A stretch of 5,203 bases of DNA, from the NCBI GenBank assembly GCA_029879595.1, contig JAOUPZ010000227.1, positions 1 to 5,203 on the forward strand, in the 5' to 3' direction. A model generated the notes under the pieces. That model worked only from the letters and a program-made list of their open reading frames with translations, made no database searches and was not told where the DNA came from. The first letter of the stretch is position 1. The number at the start of each line of letters is the position of its first letter. Source of the DNA: Deltaproteobacteria bacterium (GTDB lineage: Bacteria; SAR324; JACQKK01). Below are positions 4,382-5,203 of the stretch, one piece after another. A program made the translations under genes and the position numbers.

Positions 4382-5203
4382 ATGGATGCTAACTCCCGGT
4401 TGAAGCCGTCCATCAATTATTTTTCCCGTTTTATCGTGCCGCTGGGACCGCTTTTGATAGCGCTGATCCTGCTGGCCGAGGGCAGCCTGAACATCACGGG
4501 TTATATCCGCGGCCAATATGGGGAGGATGAGCTGTTCGATCTTCCGGTGGGAATCTCCCGGGCCGAAGGAGAAGAGCCGGCGCAAGCCTCCCAGCCCCCG
4601 GCCCGCCAGTTGCGCCCCCTGGAACTGTACCGGACGGAAACCGTCCATGACATGATCCGCTTTCTACTGGAAAAGCGCCCGGACATCATCACCCAGGGTT
4701 TTCAACGCTCCGGACGCTACCTGCCCATGATCAGGAGCATATTCCGCCAGGAGGGGCTGCCCCTGGAGCTGTCCTATCTGGCCGCGGTGGAAAGCAACTT
4801 TCACCCCCTGGCCCGCTCCAGCCAGAACGCCATGGGACTGTGGCAGCTGATGAGCAGCACCGCCAGGCGGTTCGGGCTGACGGTAAATGCCCCCTGGTAC
4901 GATGAGCGGCTGGACCCAGAGCTGTCCACCAGGGCCGCCGCCCGCCTGCTGAAGTACCTTCACGACAAATACGGCTCCTGGGAGCTGGCGCTGGCGGCGT
5001 ACAACGCCGGGGAGGGGCGGGTGAACCGCGCCATCCGCACTGCCCGGGCCAACGGAATGGCCACCGATTACTGGAGCCTGCCCCTGCCGCGGGAAACCAG
5101 GGGCTTTGTCCCGACCTTTCTGGCCATGGCGGAAATCCACGGCAACCCGGAAATGTACGGACTCACCGGACATCTGGTGGAAAAGCCGCTGGAATACGGC
5201 ACC
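4382..5203 (+). CDS. Membrane-anchored lytic transglycosylase, SLT/GH23 fold, MltD-like (3' end outside the window)
   Basis: The frame from ATG 4382 stays open to the window edge (274 residues seen). AGGAG is five bases upstream, and an in-frame TGA at 4352 excludes an earlier ATG start. A short positive N-terminus is followed by one hydrophobic segment (about 18-32), which reads as an uncleaved signal anchor. The linker (about 55-80) is rich in Glu, Ala and Pro. From about 84 the MltD/Slt-type domain begins: the catalytic glutamate in AAVESNF (E137), AMGLWQLM (150-157), and AAYNAGEGRVNRAI (205-218), all hallmarks of family GH23. The enzyme cleaves the MurNAc-GlcNAc bond of periplasmic peptidoglycan, leaving 1,6-anhydroMurNAc ends. 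No cysteine occurs, so no lipobox, unlike E. coli MltD. LysM repeats often follow in this family but would lie outside the window. The AMMECR1 gene upstream is probably in another transcription unit. Confidence 0.93.
   Translation, partial: MDANSRLKPSINYFSRFIVPLGPLLIALILLAEGSLNITGYIRGQYGEDELFDLPVGISRAEGEEPAQASQPPARQLRPLELYRTETVHDMIRFLLEKRPDIITQGFQRSGRYLPMIRSIFRQEGLPLELSYLAAVESNFHPLARSSQNAMGLWQLMSSTARRFGLTVNAPWYDERLDPELSTRAAARLLKYLHDKYGSWELALAAYNAGEGRVNRAIRTARANGMATDYWSLPLPRETRGFVPTFLAMAEIHGNPEMYGLTGHLVEKPLEYGT

Noticed and set aside
4664..5173. Minus-strand open frame of 169 codons opposite the transglycosylase
   Set aside because: The plus strand here encodes unmistakable GH23 motifs, and the antisense translation shows no recognisable domain.

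Overview
The window is a GC-rich stretch of bacterial chromosome with six protein-coding genes and no sign of phage, insertion sequences, CRISPR or RNA genes. The gene set is ordinary housekeeping: a flavoprotein oxidoreductase, a long-chain polyprenyl diphosphate synthase, an AMMECR1 (AmmeMemoRadiSam system protein A) protein and a membrane-anchored lytic transglycosylase. Together with two poorly characterised envelope proteins, it points to a Gram-negative organism. The style of the polyprenyl synthase and AMMECR1 proteins suggests an anaerobic member of the Desulfobacterota (deltaproteobacterial type), but that placement is an inference from remembered family resemblance and was not tested.

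Layout. Positions 1-825 (+) hold the C-terminal part of an NAD(P)H/FAD-dependent oxidoreductase whose start lies left of the window. It converges, across a 56-bp gap, on a minus-strand pair. Transcription of that pair begins near 2476, runs first through a small exported protein (2383-1871) and then through a six-helix membrane protein (1838-882). From 2384 to 2700 lies a 317-bp divergent intergenic region. It carries a good sigma-70-like promoter for the minus-strand pair, with a long near-perfect palindrome sitting on the predicted start of transcription, and a weaker candidate promoter for the plus strand. The plus-strand polyprenyl diphosphate synthase (2701-3672) and AMMECR1 gene (3685-4203) form a tight pair 12 bp apart. 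After a 178-bp gap with an extended -10 promoter and a structured GC-rich leader, a lytic transglycosylase starts at 4382 and runs off the right edge.

How the genes fit together. The polyprenyl synthase makes the isoprenoid tail of a quinone or an undecaprenyl-like carrier. The lytic transglycosylase cleaves peptidoglycan. The minus-strand pair are both envelope proteins of unknown role. No shared pathway is evident, so this looks like a mosaic of short independent transcription units. The points most worth a second look are the membrane protein, which reads like a YdjM/DUF457-type hydrolase that has lost its metal-binding residues; the small exported protein, which appears to be built from four short beta-hairpin repeats; the palindrome at its promoter; and the leader upstream of the transglycosylase.
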